Shown here one piece after another: positions 7,475 through 8,432 of a stretch of 8,432 nucleotides of DNA. Location: the NCBI GenBank assembly GCA_047975785.1, contig JBKEEC010000283.1, positions 1 through 8,432 on the forward strand, given 5' to 3'. A model generated the notes under the pieces. It searched no databases. It saw only the letters and a program-made list of their open reading frames with translations, and was not told the origin of the DNA. Each line of letters starts with the position of its first letter. Position 1 is the first letter of the stretch. The translations under genes were made by a program, and so were the position numbers. Source of the DNA: JACXVD01 sp047975785 (GTDB lineage: Bacteria > Pseudomonadota > Alphaproteobacteria > Sphingomonadales > Sphingomonadaceae).

Positions 7475-7944
7475 GCACATTTCCTGACACGGGTGACCTG
7501 ATACCGGATATTGCCATGGAAACGCCCGATGGCGGACTGGTCAAACCCTCTGATTTTCGTGGGCAGAAACTGGTGATATTCTTTTACCCGAAGGATGACA
7601 CGCCCGGCTGCACCACAGAAAACAAGGAGTTTACCGAACAGGAAGCTGCATTCAGGGCGGCAGGAACCGCCCTGCTGGGGGTGAGCAAGGACCCGCCCGC
7701 CACACACACCAAATTCATGGCCAACCATGATCTGAAAGTGCCTCTGGCCAGTGATCCACAGGAGAATGGCCTGTCCGATGCTTTGGGAATCTGGACAGAA
7801 AAGAAGAATTAGGGCCGCACCTATATGGGAATGGTACGCACAACCTATCTGCTGGATAAAGATGGCCGGATTGCGCGTGTCTGGAACAAGGTGCGGGTCA
7901 AGGGCCATGTTGCCGAGGTGCTCGCGGCCGCACAGGCAGCATAA
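7471..7944 (+). pseudogene. bcp: PrxQ/BCP-type thiol peroxidase gene interrupted by an in-frame TAG
   Basis: The family reduces hydrogen and organic peroxides with a peroxidatic Cys, usually recharged by thioredoxin. From ATG 7471 the ORF runs 113 residues to TAG at 7810-7812. The same frame then continues for 43 sense codons to TAA at 7942-7944, giving about 157 codons, the normal family length. The active-site block KDDTPGCTTEN places the peroxidatic Cys at 47 with Thr44. The usual resolving Cys five residues later is Lys52, and no other Cys is encoded, so an intact product would be a 1-Cys type. The TAG stands at codon 114 in EKKN-stop-GRTYMG, where relatives have Tyr. Downstream, VRTTYLLDKDG carries the conserved active-site Arg (codon 123) and the last strand and helix follow. 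The 113-residue product lacks these and is probably inactive. No other damage is seen, so the change is recent, a sequencing error, or (less likely) readthrough. The start overlaps the glnE stop by 4 bases. Confidence 0.85.
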
Positions 7945-7961
7945 ACCACTTTCAGAAAAAT

Positions 7962-8070
7962 GCTCTAGAGCGGGATGACAAAAAGTGGGCGCCGGTTTTT
8001 GTCAAAAAGTCACACGACAACAAAAGTATAAAGAGCGGGATATGATTCTGTCATATGTCATCCCGCTCTA
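7962..8070. repeat. Short palindromic intergenic repeat element, alphaproteobacterial type
   Basis: The 109-base element is bounded by a 15-bp perfect inverted repeat: TAGAGCGGGATGACA (7966-7980) against 8056-8070. Its left edge includes the palindrome GCTCTAGAGC (7962-7971). A third copy of the core, AGAGCGGGAT, lies inside at 8032-8041 and can pair with the right arm instead, using the inner stem ATATGA/TCATAT around loop 8046-8050. An inner hairpin pairs TGACAAAAA (7976-7984) with 7996-8004 around GGGCGCC. The AAAAGTGGG...CCGGTTTT core resembles short repeats I know to be widespread between genes in alphaproteobacteria. No transposase is encoded. Because of its position, it may act as a bidirectional 3' end for the flanking convergent genes (inferred). 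Confidence 0.65.
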
Positions 8071-8206
8071 ACGGGTAATGCGGGACGTCAAGGCAAAGCC
8101 CGATCTTGCTGAATCTTGCTTACTGACCTTGAGCCTTCTTTCATGCAGGTCTCATGCTGGGTAACGCCAGCAGAGTATGCGGCGCATTTTTACGATGAAC
8201 GGATGT

Positions 8207-8245
8207 TACCAAATCCCGATGAGTCATGCTCATCGCACATTGGTA
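8207..8245. repeat. Compound hairpin downstream of the TauE/SafE-type gene
   Basis: The outer stem TACCAA (8207-8212) / TTGGTA (8240-8245) encloses an internal loop and an inner 7-bp stem CGATGAG (8217-8223) / CTCATCG (8229-8235) with a 5-base loop. It starts 11 bases past the stop of the minus-strand gene, the expected place for a terminator or 3' protecting structure. It lacks a following T-run on the minus strand. Confidence 0.4.
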
Positions 8246-8256
8246 TTACTGGCCGG

Positions 8257-8432
8257 TTACTGGTTGAAAAACTGGAACAGGGACCAGCCACTTGTCAGCG
8301 TCAGGATAATGCCGACCAGGATCAGCATCGTCTTTGCCGAGAGTCTTTTGGCCATGATTGCCCCGAAAGGCGCGGCGAGAACACCGCCAATGAGCAGGCC
8401 CAGCGTAGCCCCTGCGATATCTGCGGCGCCAA
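8257..8432 (-). CDS. TauE/SafE (TSUP) family membrane transporter, C-terminal fragment
   Basis: The last 57 residues of a membrane protein whose start lies beyond the right edge; the stop is TAA at 8257-8259. The visible part has a small-residue-rich helix with GLLIGGVLAAPFGA, a short positively charged turn (MAKRLSAK), then a final hydrophobic helix (MLILVGIILTLTSG) and an FFNQ tail. The GxxxG/AAPFGA helix followed by a basic turn and a last helix is the usual end of TSUP proteins, some of which export sulfite or other sulfur-containing anions across the inner membrane. The substrate cannot be told from this fragment. It is convergent with the glnE-peroxiredoxin pair and shows no functional link to it. 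Another multi-helix membrane family cannot be fully excluded because only two helices are visible. Confidence 0.68.
   Translation of the reverse strand, partial: GAADIAGATLGLLIGGVLAAPFGAIMAKRLSAKTMLILVGIILTLTSGWSLFQFFNQ

Larger units (their letters stand above)
7945..8256. other. Convergent intergenic region, non-coding
   Basis: This 312-base gap lies between the peroxiredoxin frame and the convergent TauE/SafE-type gene. It holds the palindromic element at 7962-8070, a near-exact tandem of a 10-mer starting ATCTTGCT (8103-8122), and a compound hairpin at 8207-8245. I found no supported ORF, tRNA or recognisable small RNA. A clear T-run terminator is absent on both strands. Confidence 0.6.

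Noticed and set aside
7165..7908. 247-codon minus-strand frame opposite the end of glnE and bcp
   Set aside because: Antisense to two recognised proteins over nearly its whole length, with no family features of its own.
7813..7944. Separate small protein restarting at ATG 7825 after the TAG
   Set aside because: No ribosome site precedes the ATG, and the sequence is plainly the C-terminal part of the peroxiredoxin fold, which would not stand alone.
7751..7978. 75-codon plus-strand frame overlapping the end of the peroxiredoxin gene
   Set aside because: It is out of frame with the peroxiredoxin sequence, which keeps family motifs on both sides of the TAG. It has no ribosome site or known feature.

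Overview
The window looks like ordinary chromosome of an alphaproteobacterium, most likely from the order Sphingomonadales. This rests on the style of the M23 peptidase, the glnE-peroxiredoxin pair, and a short palindromic intergenic element of a kind common in alphaproteobacteria. It is an inference from protein and repeat style, not a database match. I see no phage, insertion sequence, CRISPR array, tRNA or rRNA, and no convincing new multi-gene system.

Layout. A minus-strand block covers the left half. In transcription order it holds an M28-family lipoprotein peptidase (2859-4553), an agmatine deiminase (aguA, 1803-2792) and a membrane-anchored M23 peptidoglycan endopeptidase whose C-terminus runs off the left edge (1-1651). 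From a 221-base divergent region (4554-4774) the plus strand carries glnE (4775-7474), the bifunctional adenylyltransferase of glutamine synthetase. glnE overlaps by four bases a PrxQ/BCP-type peroxiredoxin gene (7471-7944). A convergent 312-base gap (7945-8256) holds a palindromic repeat element and a compound hairpin. The 3' end of a minus-strand TauE/SafE-type membrane protein gene (8257-8432) closes the window.

The strongest anomaly is in the peroxiredoxin gene. An in-frame TAG at 7810-7812 stands where the family normally has a Tyr codon. The remaining 43 sense codons downstream stay intact and family-like up to a TAA. The ORF as read is 113 residues and lacks the conserved active-site Arg. 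This is a single recent nonsense change, a sequencing error, or (least likely) readthrough.

How the genes work together. The glnE-bcp pair is translationally coupled and is probably one transcript. The M28 and aguA genes are 65 bases apart with a strong hairpin between them and may be co-transcribed. The M23 gene has its own Shine-Dalgarno sequence and a 151-base leader, so it may be separately expressed. No common pathway joins the left-hand genes beyond envelope location (M23, M28) and nitrogen metabolism (aguA, glnE).
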